Origin: Acidobacteriota bacterium
Lineage (GTDB): Bacteria > Acidobacteriota > Blastocatellia > Chloracidobacteriales > JADJPF01
Length of the DNA stretch: 64,000 nt
NCBI GenBank assembly: GCA_016213785.1
Contig: JACQZQ010000101.1
Span: 62,001 to 126,000 of the forward strand
Direction: 5' to 3'
This document shows positions 1 to 8,740 of this stretch, one piece after another. How positions within the stretch are numbered: position 1 is the stretch's first letter; every line of letters starts with the position of its first letter. The translations under genes were made by a program, and so were the position numbers. The notes below the pieces were generated by a model. The model was not told where the DNA came from, ran no database searches, and was given only the letters and a program-made list of their open reading frames with translations.

Positions 1-472
1 GATCATATCCAAAACCATTTTCTCCACGAGGAGTAAAAATTATTTGGCCTTGAGTGCTAGCGCTAAATGTCTTCTTTATACCATCACCTACTAAAGCTAA
101 ACAACAAACAAATTGTGCGGTTCTTTTTTCTAAAGGAACTTCTCTTAGTTCATGCAAAAGCTTTTCATAGCGCATTTTATCAGAAGCATTTTCTCCAGCA
201 TAACGAGCAGAATAAAGCCCAGGCGCACCATTAAGTATATTTACCATTAAACCAGAGTCATCGCTTAAAGAAAGTATTTTAGTTTTTTGGAAATAATGTT
301 GAGCTTTGATAAGAGCATTTTCCTCAAATGTAGTGCCTGTTTCCTCTACATCCTCTATGGGAGAAAAGTTATTTAAGTTTAATATTTCTAAGTTAGTAGT
401 AGCTAATAATTTTTCTAGCTCTAAAATTTTACCTGGATTTTTTGTTGCAACTAGAAGTTTAGAAACCTTCAT
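1..472 (-). CDS. rdgB: XTP/dITP diphosphatase (RdgB/Ham1 family), C-terminus cut off by window edge
   Basis: Reading the minus strand from the ATG at 472 gives about 157 residues open to the window edge. The protein starts MKVSKLLVATKNPGK and contains the family hallmarks TKNPGK, a substrate-pocket TFEENA segment, SDDSGL, ARYAG and GENGFGYD. The family hydrolyses non-canonical purine nucleoside triphosphates (XTP, dITP) to the monophosphate and pyrophosphate, cleaning the nucleotide pool in the cytoplasm. Typical length is 190-205 residues, so roughly 40 C-terminal residues lie outside the window. It is divergent from rpoD, sharing the 313-base intergenic region. The identification is secure; only the end is missing. 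Confidence 0.93.
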   Translation of the reverse strand, partial: MKVSKLLVATKNPGKILELEKLLATTNLEILNLNNFSPIEDVEETGTTFEENALIKAQHYFQKTKILSLSDDSGLMVNILNGAPGLYSARYAGENASDKMRYEKLLHELREVPLEKRTAQFVCCLALVGDGIKKTFSASTQGQIIFTPRGENGFGYD

Positions 473-646
473 CTAATTTCCTCGAAAAAGAAATATATAA
501 TTTTCTACATATAAAGATTGACAATATTGCTAATTACATATATTTAACAGGCCATCAAAATATATAACTAAAGAATTTTGAATCCAAACATTAACATGCC
601 TGCCCAATTAAAAACAAATATAAATCGAAATTATAGCGTAAACTAG

Positions 647-676
647 TTGCTCAATATGAAATATTTGTGATATAAT
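647..676 (+). promoter_or_regulatory. Probable sigma-70 promoter of rpoD
   Basis: TTGCTC at 647-652 and a perfect TATAAT at 671-676 are separated by 18 bases and lie about 110 bases before the rpoD start. The rest of the 473-785 intergenic stretch is AT-rich; I see no RNA gene or clear operator in it. The ribosome binding site GGGAAGGA ends about 10 bases before the rpoD ATG. Confidence 0.5.
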
Positions 677-785
677 GCATTTGGTCGTGTCGGGTATTAT
701 TTTTACATTAAAAAATTGTAAAGGCAAATAATTAAAAAACATAACCTCACAAAAAGCTGAGGATAACGGGAAGGATCGAAACACT

Positions 786-2477
786 ATGAGAACAAATCTT
801 GATGACAAGATGTTAGAGACTGACCTAGATTCGTCGGGGGGCGAAACTATGGTGTCTGGCATCGATTTGGAGAAGTTTCTCGCCGAAATTGACTCTGCTT
901 CTGATGAACAGAGCGATTTTTGGGTAGAAGAAACTGAACCTCCAGAAATAATAGAAGAAGATTTAGAAGTTGGCATTTCAGGTCGTCCTGAACTTGGAGT
1001 TGATGCTGATAAATCTTTAGACGCTATGACTTTGTATTTACGAGAAATGAGTAACGTAAGCTTACTTACTCGTGAAGATGAAGTTAATATAGCAAAACGC
1101 ATTGAACGAGGCTCTAGAAAAATGGAAAAAGCTCTATCTCGTTCTTTAGTAATGGCAGAAGACTTAGAACAACTACTTTACCTACTTAAAAAAGGTGAAA
1201 TTTCTATTCGTCAAGTTATTGATACTTCTGATTCAGAACTTGATGATATTACAGCAGAGAATGAAAATAATTATTTAGAAGAAACCATTACAGAACTTAA
1301 AAAATCCGTAGACTTACTTAAAGAAGTTAGAAAGGCAAGCGAGAAAGTTTCTCAGGATAAACGTTCTAAGTCCTCTGCAAATATACGTAAGATTCGCCGT
1401 AAGCGAATAGAATTAAGTAAGCAAATTCGTAAAATTTGTTTTTCTTCAGAAATTAAACGTAGTTTTATTGGTTCTATTCAAAAAATAGTCTCAGAAATTG
1501 AAAGAGATGAAAGAGTTATAGCAGAAGCTACTCTTTTACTAGAAAGTATTGAAAATAAAGAGCAAGACAAAAAACCTACTCGTAGTAAAAAGCTTACTTT
1601 CTCTGATGAAGACTTACGTAAAAAAATAAGAGCAGCTAAACGCCATCTTACAGAACTAGAAAAGCGATACTTAAGTAATTCCTTGGAAATTAAAAGAAGC
1701 TTGCGTCAAATCCTCCAAGCTGATGCTCAAGCTGCTGAAGCTCGTAAAGAAATGATTGAAGCTAATTTACGCTTAGTTGTTTCTATTGCTAAAAATTATA
1801 TTAATCGTAGTCGAGGCCTTCAATTTGCTGACTTAATCCAAGAAGGCAACATTGGCCTAATGCGTGCAGTAGAAAAATTTGATTACCGTAGAGGTTATAA
1901 ATTCTCTACCTACGCTACTTGGTGGATTCGTCAAGCTGTTACCCGTGCTATTGCTGACCAAGGCCGTACTATTCGCGTACCAGTACATATGGTAGAAACA
2001 ATTAATAAAATTGTTAGAACTGCTCGTTTAATGGTACAAGAACTAGGCCGCGAACCTACTCATGAAGAATTAGCTACTCGTACAGATTTGCCTGTTTCTA
2101 AAGTTAGACAAGCACTAAAAATTGCTCAAGAACCTATTTCTTTAGAAACCCCTATAGGCGATGATGGAGAATCATCTTTAGGTAGTTTTATAGAGGATCA
2201 ATCTAGTCTTAATCCTGCTGAAATGGTTGTTGGTAAAAGCCTTCGTGAAGCAACAATGGAAGTTCTTAATACTCTTACCCCTCGCGAAGCCCAAATCTTA
2301 AAAATGCGTTTTGGGCTTGATGCAGAAGGACATGAAAGAACTTTAGAAGAAGTTGGTCGCCATTTCTCAGTAACTAGAGAACGTATTAGACAAATTGAGG
2401 CTAAAGCTTTACGTAAATTAAGACACCCAAGCCGTAGCCGTAAGTTAAAAACCTTTTTTGATGATAGCCACGCTTAA
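786..2477 (+). CDS. rpoD: RNA polymerase primary sigma factor RpoD (sigma-70)
   Basis: A 563-residue sigma-70. It directs core RNA polymerase to housekeeping promoters. Region 1.2 is seen near residues 78-110 ([21 protein letters not shown]), followed by a long, lysine-rich non-conserved region to about residue 320. Region 2 follows with [35 protein letters not shown] and [14 protein letters not shown]. Region 3 is [10 protein letters not shown] and region 4 ends in the DNA-binding [20 protein letters not shown]. Region 1.1 is short or absent: only about 75 acidic residues precede region 1.2. The ATG at 786 follows a GGGAAGGA ribosome site. A strong terminator follows the stop, so it looks monocistronic. 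Confidence 0.97.
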   Translation: MRTNLDDKMLETDLDSSGGETMVSGIDLEKFLAEIDSASDEQSDFWVEETEPPEIIEEDLEVGISGRPELGVDADKSLDAMTLYLREMSNVSLLTREDEVNIAKRIERGSRKMEKALSRSLVMAEDLEQLLYLLKKGEISIRQVIDTSDSELDDITAENENNYLEETITELKKSVDLLKEVRKASEKVSQDKRSKSSANIRKIRRKRIELSKQIRKICFSSEIKRSFIGSIQKIVSEIERDERVIAEATLLLESIENKEQDKKPTRSKKLTFSDEDLRKKIRAAKRHLTELEKRYLSNSLEIKRSLRQILQADAQAAEARKEMIEANLRLVVSIAKNYINRSRGLQFADLIQEGNIGLMRAVEKFDYRRGYKFSTYATWWIRQAVTRAIADQGRTIRVPVHMVETINKIVRTARLMVQELGREPTHEELATRTDLPVSKVRQALKIAQEPISLETPIGDDGESSLGSFIEDQSSLNPAEMVVGKSLREATMEVLNTLTPREAQILKMRFGLDAEGHERTLEEVGRHFSVTRERIRQIEAKALRKLRHPSRSRKLKTFFDDSHA

Positions 2478-2502
2478 AGGGCATTAAAAATATACGCGTT
2501 AA

Positions 2503-2556
2503 TTTAGCCACAATTAGTAGATAAGTGAAATCTACTAATTGTGGCTAAATATTTTT
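2503..2556 (+). terminator. Rho-independent terminator of rpoD
   Basis: A perfect 20-base inverted repeat (2503-2522 with 2530-2549, 7-base loop) is followed by an AT-rich tail with a TTTTT run at 2552-2556. It lies 26 bases after the rpoD stop. Confidence 0.85.
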
Positions 2557-2634
2557 CGTGCATTTAAGATCTAAGTAGCGTAGAATTTTGCTTCCATATT
2601 TGCTTCTACATTAAAAATCAAACTTGCTCAAAAC

Positions 2635-4233
2635 ATGGCTAAATTAATAATTACCAATGAGCTAAATAATCAGGCTTCAGAATTTGCTATTACCAAATCT
2701 GAAATAAAAATAGGCCGGCATCCTACCAAAAACGACCTAGTTCTACCTACTAAGCAAGTTTCTGCTATACATGCTTTACTTAAGCGTATTGGAAATGAAT
2801 ATTTATTAATAGATCTAAATAGTACTAATGGTACAGTAATTAAAAATAAACGAATTACAGAGGCTTCTCTTAAAGATGGAGACTCATTTTCTGTAGGCAC
2901 TTTTATTATTCAAATAAGTGATCATTCTGCCCGCAAAAATGATATTAGCTATCAAGAATCCCCTATAGGACAAAATGTTTTAACCCGTTCTGTATCAGGA
3001 GATCCTTATCAAACTAAAATGTTAGATAAAGATTTTGAACAAGGAGCGCTTGAAGCACGGTTAGCAGAAAAAATTAAAATCCTAGAAACTCTTTATGAGT
3101 TAGGCCAAACCTTTAGCTCAGTTTTTAATATAGATGAAATTTTTCAACAAATTGCTGATATTCTCTTTAGACTTACTCCTGCTGATAGATGTGCAATACT
3201 TGTTTGTCAAAACTCAACTAATGCACTAGAACCTCGTTTAATTAAAATAAACCCTAATAAAAAGCTTTCTAATCCCCAACAAACAGATTTTACAATTAGC
3301 CGTACAATTGCTAGTAAAGTAATTGCTGACCGTCTCTCACTTTTATCTGTTGATGCCCAAACTGATAGAAGACTAAGCTCTGAGAGTATTGCTATTCAAC
3401 ATATTCATTCTGTTATGTGTGCTCCATTAATTGGTAAAACTGATGTTTTAGGAGTAGTTTACGTAGATAAAATAGACCTACATGATAGTTTTGGGTCTGA
3501 TGATTTAGACCTATTAAATGCTGTTGCAGGTCAAGCAGCTATTGCTTTTGATAATGCTAGAGCTTATGAACAACTTGCTCAAGAAGCTATTGCTAGGTCT
3601 TCCTACCAGCGTTTTATGCCTAACCATATTATTGACTTAATTCTTAAATCCCCTGAAGGGCTTAAAATAGGAGGGACAATCCAGCCTGCTACTATTTTAT
3701 TTGCTGATATTCGAGGCTTTACTAGTATGGCAGAAAAAAGCCCACCTCAACTTGTAGTTAAAGCTCTTAATCTATTTTTTAGTGCTATGACTGAAATTAT
3801 TTTTGCTAATCTTGGAACATTAGATAAATATTTAGGTGATGGCCTTATGGCTATTTTTGGTGCCCCATATCGTAATGACAATGATGCTATTAATGCGGTT
3901 AATGCTGCTATTGGTATGCAAAGACGATTAAATAAATTAAATCCAGAAATTAAAAAACTAGGTTTTGCACCCATTGAAATAGGTATAGGAATAAATACAG
4001 GAGATGTTACTGTAGGCTGTATTGGCTCAGAACGTCGTATGGATTATACAGCTATTGGTAATACTGTTAATTTGGCCTCTCGTCTAATGTCTCAAGCTAA
4101 AGGACAAAATATATTAATTAGTCATAGTACTTATCAATTACTAGGAAATGTTTTTAGGGCTAAACCTTTACTTGATAATGAATTACGCGGACTTAGTAGT
4201 TATACCAAAGCTTATCAAATTATCTATAAATAA
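2635..4233 (+). CDS. FHA-GAF class III adenylate/guanylate cyclase
   Basis: A 532-residue signalling protein predicted to make a cyclic nucleotide. An N-terminal FHA domain (about residues 5-95) keeps the phosphothreonine-binding set G27-R28, S43xxH46 and N65-G66-T67. A GAF domain spans about 150-305 and a short helix links it to a class III cyclase domain (about 345-530). The cyclase shows FADIRGFT (first metal Asp), DKYLGDGLMAIFGAP (second metal Asp plus the Lys typical of ATP users) and DYTAIGNTVNLASRL with the catalytic Asn and Arg. The residue seven before that Asn is Thr, as in class IIIb cyclases. ATP is therefore the likelier substrate. It has no membrane segment. FHA suggests control by a Ser/Thr kinase; GAF by a small ligand. 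Confidence 0.92.
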   Translation: MAKLIITNELNNQASEFAITKSEIKIGRHPTKNDLVLPTKQVSAIHALLKRIGNEYLLIDLNSTNGTVIKNKRITEASLKDGDSFSVGTFIIQISDHSARKNDISYQESPIGQNVLTRSVSGDPYQTKMLDKDFEQGALEARLAEKIKILETLYELGQTFSSVFNIDEIFQQIADILFRLTPADRCAILVCQNSTNALEPRLIKINPNKKLSNPQQTDFTISRTIASKVIADRLSLLSVDAQTDRRLSSESIAIQHIHSVMCAPLIGKTDVLGVVYVDKIDLHDSFGSDDLDLLNAVAGQAAIAFDNARAYEQLAQEAIARSSYQRFMPNHIIDLILKSPEGLKIGGTIQPATILFADIRGFTSMAEKSPPQLVVKALNLFFSAMTEIIFANLGTLDKYLGDGLMAIFGAPYRNDNDAINAVNAAIGMQRRLNKLNPEIKKLGFAPIEIGIGINTGDVTVGCIGSERRMDYTAIGNTVNLASRLMSQAKGQNILISHSTYQLLGNVFRAKPLLDNELRGLSSYTKAYQIIYK

Positions 4234-4597
4234 TCTTACTTTAGACTTTACGCTTAAAACTTCCTGCTTTTTCCCTTTCAAAATATAAAAGCTATGGTAT
4301 CAAAATTAAAATTTCATTATAATAATCATTCCAGAAAGACAATTACGCTGCTTTTTAATAGCATCTAAAACCATTAATAGTAACACAACAAAAATGCCTT
4401 CTACTTATTAAGTAGTTTCCAAGCATTATTTTTTAAGCAGCATAATTTGGCTATTTCCAACTTTCGCTTAAAACTTAAAACTCATCTATTTTAATTGATT
4501 TTATTGTTAAATATTTACGCCTAGGTATAACATTTTAGCTATAATTTTATGGTATATACTAATGTAGCTCGATTATTGAAGTTAATTGGAGAAACTT
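4234..4597 (+). promoter_or_regulatory. 364-base intergenic region with a possible promoter at 4504-4531
   Basis: No gene is visible. TTGTTA (4504-4509), a 16-base spacer and TATAAC (4526-4531) resemble a sigma-70 promoter for the downstream membrane protein. A TATAAT at 4540-4545 lacks a good -35. The rest is plain AT-rich sequence. Confidence 0.3.
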
Positions 4598-6151
4598 ATG
4601 AAAAGCTCATCAGCTAGTCTTTTTGGTGTAATAGTTGCTATGCTAAGTGTGGTAAGTGCTGTGTTATTAGTAACCTCTGAAAACTATGGCACTGCTATTT
4701 TAGCTATTGCTCTTGGAGGAGGTACAGCAGTTTTACTTTTTACTGCTCAAAATATTGTTGGTCAGCTTGATGATTTACGTCATGATATAGAAACCCTGCG
4801 CAATAGCTCAAATAGTAGCTCAAGTAATTTATCTCTTGAAAATTCTATAACAGAGCTTAAAACTGAAATAAATAAGCTAAATAGACCTTCAGATCTTGCC
4901 ATATCTCTACCTGCACCAAACTCACAAATACCAAGTAACATCGGAGCACCAACTACAGCATTATCTCCTACGTCTAATCAATCGGCTTTCTCTACACCAG
5001 ATGTAATAGCAGTTCCTCCAATTAAAAAAGAAAGCTATCAACCTTTAAGCGGACTATCCTTATCCTCAGCACAAGCGCTAGGGGCTTCACAACAAAATCT
5101 TAATCAAAGTCAAAATTTAAGCTCTAAGTTTCCTGCTCCTTCTGATGATCCTAATCGAACTAATGCTTCTTTTGCTACGGCTAAAAGTCCTGTTACTTCA
5201 CCAAATAGCGCTGTTAGCAATACAGGTAGTCATGATTCGATGGAGACAACTCAATCATTCTTACCCCATGTGCCTTCAGGTCATGCTGAAAGGTTTCAAA
5301 ATGAAAGTAACTCAACAAACCTTTCTACAGAAGCTACCATAGGTTTTGAATCTAGCTCACTACCTCCTGCACCTGTTGAAATTAGTAATAGCTATAAAGA
5401 GATACCAAAAACTCCTTCTAAAATTCATAGTAAAATTAAGAAAAGATATAGCACCTTTGCAGGTCTATCACTTAATGAGGATTCCCCTGAAGCAAATAAA
5501 TATAAAGAAGATCTTTTAACTCCACCTCCTCCACCTCCTCCACCTAGCAAAGTTGAAAAAAAGCGTTATAGCACTTTTGCAGGTCTTGCTTTAGGTGAAC
5601 GTAGTAGAATTAGCCCACCTAGTTCACCTAGTCCAAGTAATATAGCTTCTTCAGTTCCTCCAATTGCTTCTCAAAAACCTGGGAACCCTTTATCCATACT
5701 TTCTCCATCCACAGTTACTAACTTAGGATTTTCTAAAAATACTGATGGTACAGGAGTTTCTAGAGAAGAACTTATCCAATCAGAAGCACAAATTAATCAA
5801 GCTAATGTAGCGGCTCCTCAGATTTCTCCAAGCCCTTTAACTAAAGGGACTCGCAAGAGATATCAAACTTTTATGGGACTTTCTTTATCTAAAACACCCC
5901 AACCTCTAAAACGTTATGAAGAACCCCCCATGGAAGCAACTGCCCCGTTATCAGTAGCAAGTGCAGGTTCATCTTATAGTAAAGCCCCTGCCCCATCTTC
6001 CTTACAAGCAGCTATTAATAGAGGTCAACAAGGTAATTTAGTTGATGGATTTTGCTCACTTTGTGGTAGTCCTCAAGCAGCAGCAAATGACTATGCTACT
6101 ACAGGCTCTGAACCAGAATTTTGCTGGTACTGTGGGGCTAAATTAAGATAA
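4598..6151 (+). CDS. Membrane-anchored low-complexity protein with three KRYxTFxGL motifs and a C-terminal zinc ribbon
   Basis: No known family recognised. About 517 residues. Two adjacent hydrophobic helices near the N-terminus (SLFGVIVAMLSVVSAVLLV and GTAILAIALGGGTAVLLF) anchor it; a short coiled segment follows. A long Ser/Pro/Asn-rich disordered region carries three copies of one short motif (KKRYSTFAGLSL, KKRYSTFAGLAL, RKRYQTFMGLSL), one flanked by polyproline. The last 30 residues form a CxxC...CxxC zinc ribbon (FCSLCGS and FCWYCGAKLR). Start: a TTG at 4586 is in frame, but GGAG at 4588-4591 is well placed for the ATG at 4598, which I prefer. It precedes the T3SS cluster; a scaffold or docking role is only a guess. 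Confidence 0.7.
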   Translation: MKSSSASLFGVIVAMLSVVSAVLLVTSENYGTAILAIALGGGTAVLLFTAQNIVGQLDDLRHDIETLRNSSNSSSSNLSLENSITELKTEINKLNRPSDLAISLPAPNSQIPSNIGAPTTALSPTSNQSAFSTPDVIAVPPIKKESYQPLSGLSLSSAQALGASQQNLNQSQNLSSKFPAPSDDPNRTNASFATAKSPVTSPNSAVSNTGSHDSMETTQSFLPHVPSGHAERFQNESNSTNLSTEATIGFESSSLPPAPVEISNSYKEIPKTPSKIHSKIKKRYSTFAGLSLNEDSPEANKYKEDLLTPPPPPPPPSKVEKKRYSTFAGLALGERSRISPPSSPSPSNIASSVPPIASQKPGNPLSILSPSTVTNLGFSKNTDGTGVSREELIQSEAQINQANVAAPQISPSPLTKGTRKRYQTFMGLSLSKTPQPLKRYEEPPMEATAPLSVASAGSSYSKAPAPSSLQAAINRGQQGNLVDGFCSLCGSPQAAANDYATTGSEPEFCWYCGAKLR

Positions 6152-6211
6152 TTTATTTAGGATAATTTATTAGAATGATCTTAAGTTATTTATTTACAAA
6201 ACTATTTTCTT

Positions 6212-6250
6212 AAGCTTTTATAAACTTAAAATTTTTCTATATAAAAGCTT
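6212..6250 (+). repeat. Inverted repeat (11-base arms) between the zinc-ribbon protein and the FliA-like gene
   Basis: AAGCTTTTATA at 6212-6222 is exactly inverted at 6240-6250 with a 17-base loop. There is no T-run directly after it, so it may be a weak terminator or a protein site. A second, wider pair, CCAAGGT/ACCTTGG (6254-6260 and 6342-6348), lies downstream. Confidence 0.35.
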
Positions 6251-6433
6251 TGTCCAAGGTGGCTTTATTTTCAAAGTTATTGCGTTTACCTAACGCTAAA
6301 GTTATACTGGCCTTTAACAAAGATTCTAGTTTTTGTCTATTACCTTGGATTTTTAATCCCCTTATTATAGAACATTTTGGGGAGAGAGAATTTATTTTAT
6401 AATTTAGAAGGTTTTGGATGTCAATAAGCGCCC

Positions 6434-7141
6434 ATGAGTCAAGCCTTAATGTTCAATAATGATGATGAACGAGATGAGCTAATTGAGCGCTATTTACCTT
6501 ATGTTCGTTCAATTGCTCAATCAATTGTTTCTAAACTTCCCTCTCAAATCGACATTAATGATTTGATAGGTTATGGTCGTATTGGGTTAATTGAGGCTGT
6601 AGAACGTTTTGATCGCACTCGCGGAGTTAGTTTTAAGACCTTTGCTTATTATAGAATAAAAGGCGCTATTTATGATGGCCTGCGTCAAATAGGTTGGTTT
6701 TCACGTTCAGAATTTGCTCGCATTCGCTTTGAACAAAGTGCTAATGAGTTAATGAATCATTACTCTGATTCTAATACCGAACTTCGTAGCCAAGGCGTAG
6801 AGGATGAAGTTAAAGAAATCGAAGCTATGTTTTCTGGCATTGTTTCAGCTTATATGCTTTCGCTAGAAACATCAGAGTCACTAAATACTCCTGAAACTCG
6901 CGCTACACCAGATGAAGATTATGAATCTAAAGAGTTTCGTCAAATTATTAGAGAGGCTGTTGAGCAACTCCCTGATACAGAACGTAAACTTATTGAATAC
7001 TACTATTATCATGGCTTAACTTTGGAGGAAATTGGAAATAAATTGGGACTTTCAAAATCTTGGACTTCTCGACTACATACTAAGTGCCTTCAACATTTAT
7101 GCCAAATGTTAAAAAATAAAGGAATTGTTAGTGCTACCTAA
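6434..7141 (+). CDS. FliA/WhiG-type (sigma-28 like) RNA polymerase sigma factor
   Basis: A 235-residue group 3 sigma factor. Region 2 is clear (YLPYVRSIAQSIVSKLP, INDLIGYGRIGLIEAVERFD, FKTFAYYRIKGAIYDGLR) and region 4 ends with GLTLEEIGNKLGLSKSWTSRLH. The fingerprint GAIYDGLRQIGW is typical of FliA/WhiG rather than ECF or general-stress factors. In flagellated bacteria FliA transcribes late flagellar genes; no flagellar filament gene is present here. It lies 161 bases upstream of the T3SS genes on the same strand, so a dedicated role in transcribing them is the natural inference. The ATG at 6434 has no strong ribosome binding site. No FlgM-like anti-sigma factor was recognised nearby. Confidence 0.9.
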   Translation: MSQALMFNNDDERDELIERYLPYVRSIAQSIVSKLPSQIDINDLIGYGRIGLIEAVERFDRTRGVSFKTFAYYRIKGAIYDGLRQIGWFSRSEFARIRFEQSANELMNHYSDSNTELRSQGVEDEVKEIEAMFSGIVSAYMLSLETSESLNTPETRATPDEDYESKEFRQIIREAVEQLPDTERKLIEYYYYHGLTLEEIGNKLGLSKSWTSRLHTKCLQHLCQMLKNKGIVSAT

Positions 7142-7154
7142 AAACAAATGCTTT

Positions 7155-7184
7155 TTCAATATTTGCCCCTTGGCAAATATTGAA
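7155..7184 (+). repeat. Perfect 13-base hairpin after the FliA-like gene
   Basis: Arms 7155-7167 and 7172-7184 are perfect inverted copies with a CCTT loop. It stands 14 bases after the sigma-factor stop. No T-tract follows, so it is either a tail-less terminator or an mRNA-processing or stability element separating the sigma gene from the secretion genes. Confidence 0.5.
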
Positions 7185-7302
7185 CTTGTAGTTGTTTGGT
7201 GGATAAGGCTTTATTCCACATTAATTTAACAAATCTCTACTCTTGTAGTAGAAATTAAAATTAAATCCTAAGTTTAATATTATAATATTATGGAGGAATA
7301 TC

Positions 7303-7848
7303 ATGGTTGACCCTATTAGTGTTAGCAGTGCTAGTAGAATAGCCGAGACTTCTCGTGCTACTGAAGCTAAAAAAACTATTACAAACGAAGATTTTGAAAC
7401 TACACGTGCTAAAGGAGTAGAATTAGAATCTCACGTAGAAAAACTTAAAGAAAGTGGACATGTCAATGATGACCACTTACAAATGGCCTCACGCGAAGCC
7501 CAAGAAATTTTTGACCGTGTAGTTCAACCAGGTCATGAAGTGCAAGGTTATCAAAGTATTTTCTATGATAACCGCGCTAAAATAGAAAATCTCCGTACTG
7601 AAATCAACCGTGTCGGCTCAACCGAAGAAACAGGTAAAATAGGTAACTATTTAGATGGTATTGATAAAGAATTGGGTTCTTTAGAAGGTATCTTAAATAG
7701 TATTGATCCTAATACTCCCGTAAGCAGTATGGAAATGCTTAAACTTCAAACTAAAATGCACCATATTTCTGAACATGTAACTATTATTAGTAAAGTAGTT
7801 GATCAAATTTCATCAGGTATTAAGACTATTTTACAAACTAACGTATAA
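7303..7848 (+). CDS. sctI: T3SS inner rod protein SctI-like (YscI/PrgJ position)
   Basis: 181 residues, no signal peptide or membrane helix, mostly helical. The C-terminal 40 residues (SSMEMLKLQTKMHHISEHVT, then IISKVVDQISSGIKTILQ) match the pattern of the SctI/YscI inner-rod family: P/S-x-LLxLQ, an amphipathic helix with VxxxSKV, then a terminal hydrophobic helix. SctI is exported by the apparatus and joins the needle to the export gate. The gene directly precedes sctJ, the usual I-J order. It is longer than typical SctI (about 80-140 residues); the N-terminal 130 residues are unfamiliar. GGAGGA lies just ahead of the ATG. Assignment rests on the C-terminus and context. Confidence 0.65.
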   Translation: MVDPISVSSASRIAETSRATEAKKTITNEDFETTRAKGVELESHVEKLKESGHVNDDHLQMASREAQEIFDRVVQPGHEVQGYQSIFYDNRAKIENLRTEINRVGSTEETGKIGNYLDGIDKELGSLEGILNSIDPNTPVSSMEMLKLQTKMHHISEHVTIISKVVDQISSGIKTILQTNV

Positions 7849-7864
7849 TTTTTAATTTAACCAA

Positions 7865-7897
7865 TAGCCCAAGGCTACTATTAAGAGTCTTGGGCTA
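7865..7897 (+). promoter_or_regulatory. Hairpin directly before sctJ
   Basis: TAGCCCAAG (7865-7873) and CTTGGGCTA (7889-7897) pair perfectly around a 15-base loop. No T-tract follows. It touches the ATG at 7898 and sits next to the GAGGT (7900-7904) that would serve the ATG at 7913, so it may set the ratio of SctI to SctJ by partial mRNA processing or altered translation. Confidence 0.45.
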
Positions 7898-7912
7898 ATG
7901 AGGTATGGCACC

Positions 7913-8737
7913 ATGCTAGGCAGGTTTATTCTTATTCTAATTGTTCTTTTTGCTTTATTTAGCAATACAGCTTGTAACCGTAAACACGACCTTTGCACAG
8001 AATTATCCGAAAATGAATCTCAGCGTATTGCTGTGCTTTTGCAACGTAATGGCCTCAATGCTAGTAAAATTAGAGTAGCTTCTGAAGATAAAGCTACTTG
8101 GTCAGTAATAATTGAAACACCTTATATAATTGGTGATGCTGCTGTAGTAGCAGCCGAAGCTATTTTAGATGAAAATGACTTACCTCGTGATAAGTATGAC
8201 CCTATTAAAAATGTTTTTAAGGGTGATAGCCTAATTCCAACAGAAACAGAAGAACAATTACGTAAATTAACTGCTATTCAGGAATCCTTAGAACTAACCT
8301 TAGAAAAAATCAACGGAGTTGTTAGTTCTGATGTAAACGTAGTACTACCAAATCCAAACCCTTTAGTTGATCAAAGTAAACAAGTTCAACCAAGCGCTTC
8401 TGTTCTCTTAAAGTATAATACTGAAACACCACCTCTTGATGTTGCAGAAGTACGTAATATTATTGCTCCTGCTGTAGAAGCTTTAGATCCTGCTCGCGTT
8501 CAAGTAGTTATGAAGGCTGTTCCTGCTCCTAATGCAGCTAAATTTGATAACTTAAAAAATAATATTATTAGATATCTTGGTCTTGGTGCTACAGCAGCTA
8601 TTTTAGTTTTAATGGGACTCTTTATGTATTCTTTCTTAAGAATGAGAAAATTAGCTGAAACAGTTGCCCAACTAGAACGTGAACGTAGCATGGCATTAAG
8701 AGCTAAAGGCCAAAATCAACCTGCTACAACAAAATAA
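7913..8737 (+). CDS. sctJ: T3SS inner-membrane ring lipoprotein SctJ (YscJ/PrgK)
   Basis: About 274 residues. A hydrophobic signal (LGRFILILIVLFALF) leads to a lipobox-like SNTAC, so the mature protein would begin with a lipidated Cys. The first ring-building domain has the family pattern CTELSENESQRIAVLLQRNG. The second runs through LEKINGVVSSDVNVVLP to VRNIIAPAVEALDPARVQVV. A transmembrane helix (GLGATAAILVLMGLFMYSFL) precedes a charged cytoplasmic tail. SctJ forms the inner ring of the injectisome basal body; flagellar FliF is about twice as long and not a lipoprotein. An in-frame ATG at 7898 adds five residues; GAGGT at 7900-7904 favours 7913. Confidence 0.9.
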   Translation: MLGRFILILIVLFALFSNTACNRKHDLCTELSENESQRIAVLLQRNGLNASKIRVASEDKATWSVIIETPYIIGDAAVVAAEAILDENDLPRDKYDPIKNVFKGDSLIPTETEEQLRKLTAIQESLELTLEKINGVVSSDVNVVLPNPNPLVDQSKQVQPSASVLLKYNTETPPLDVAEVRNIIAPAVEALDPARVQVVMKAVPAPNAAKFDNLKNNIIRYLGLGATAAILVLMGLFMYSFLRMRKLAETVAQLERERSMALRAKGQNQPATTK

Positions 8738-8740
8738 TTT

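Noticed and set aside
608-1102. 164-residue minus-strand ORF over the rpoD start
   Set aside because: Lies antisense to rpoD, no ribosome site, Ser-rich composition of a shadow frame.
4586-4597. TTG start for the zinc-ribbon membrane protein; similar extensions at 12445, 20680, 29341 and 40429
   Set aside because: In each case a better ribosome site stands before a downstream ATG (4598, 12457, 20737, 29401, 40384).
6434-7141. A flagellar locus rather than a T3SS
   Set aside because: No flagellin, hook, rod, motor or FlhF/FlhG gene is present, and SctJ is a short lipoprotein instead of FliF.
7905-7919. TGGCACCATGCTAGG as a sigma-54 -24/-12 promoter before sctJ
   Set aside because: The -12 element TTGC is missing, and the site overlaps the sctJ start.
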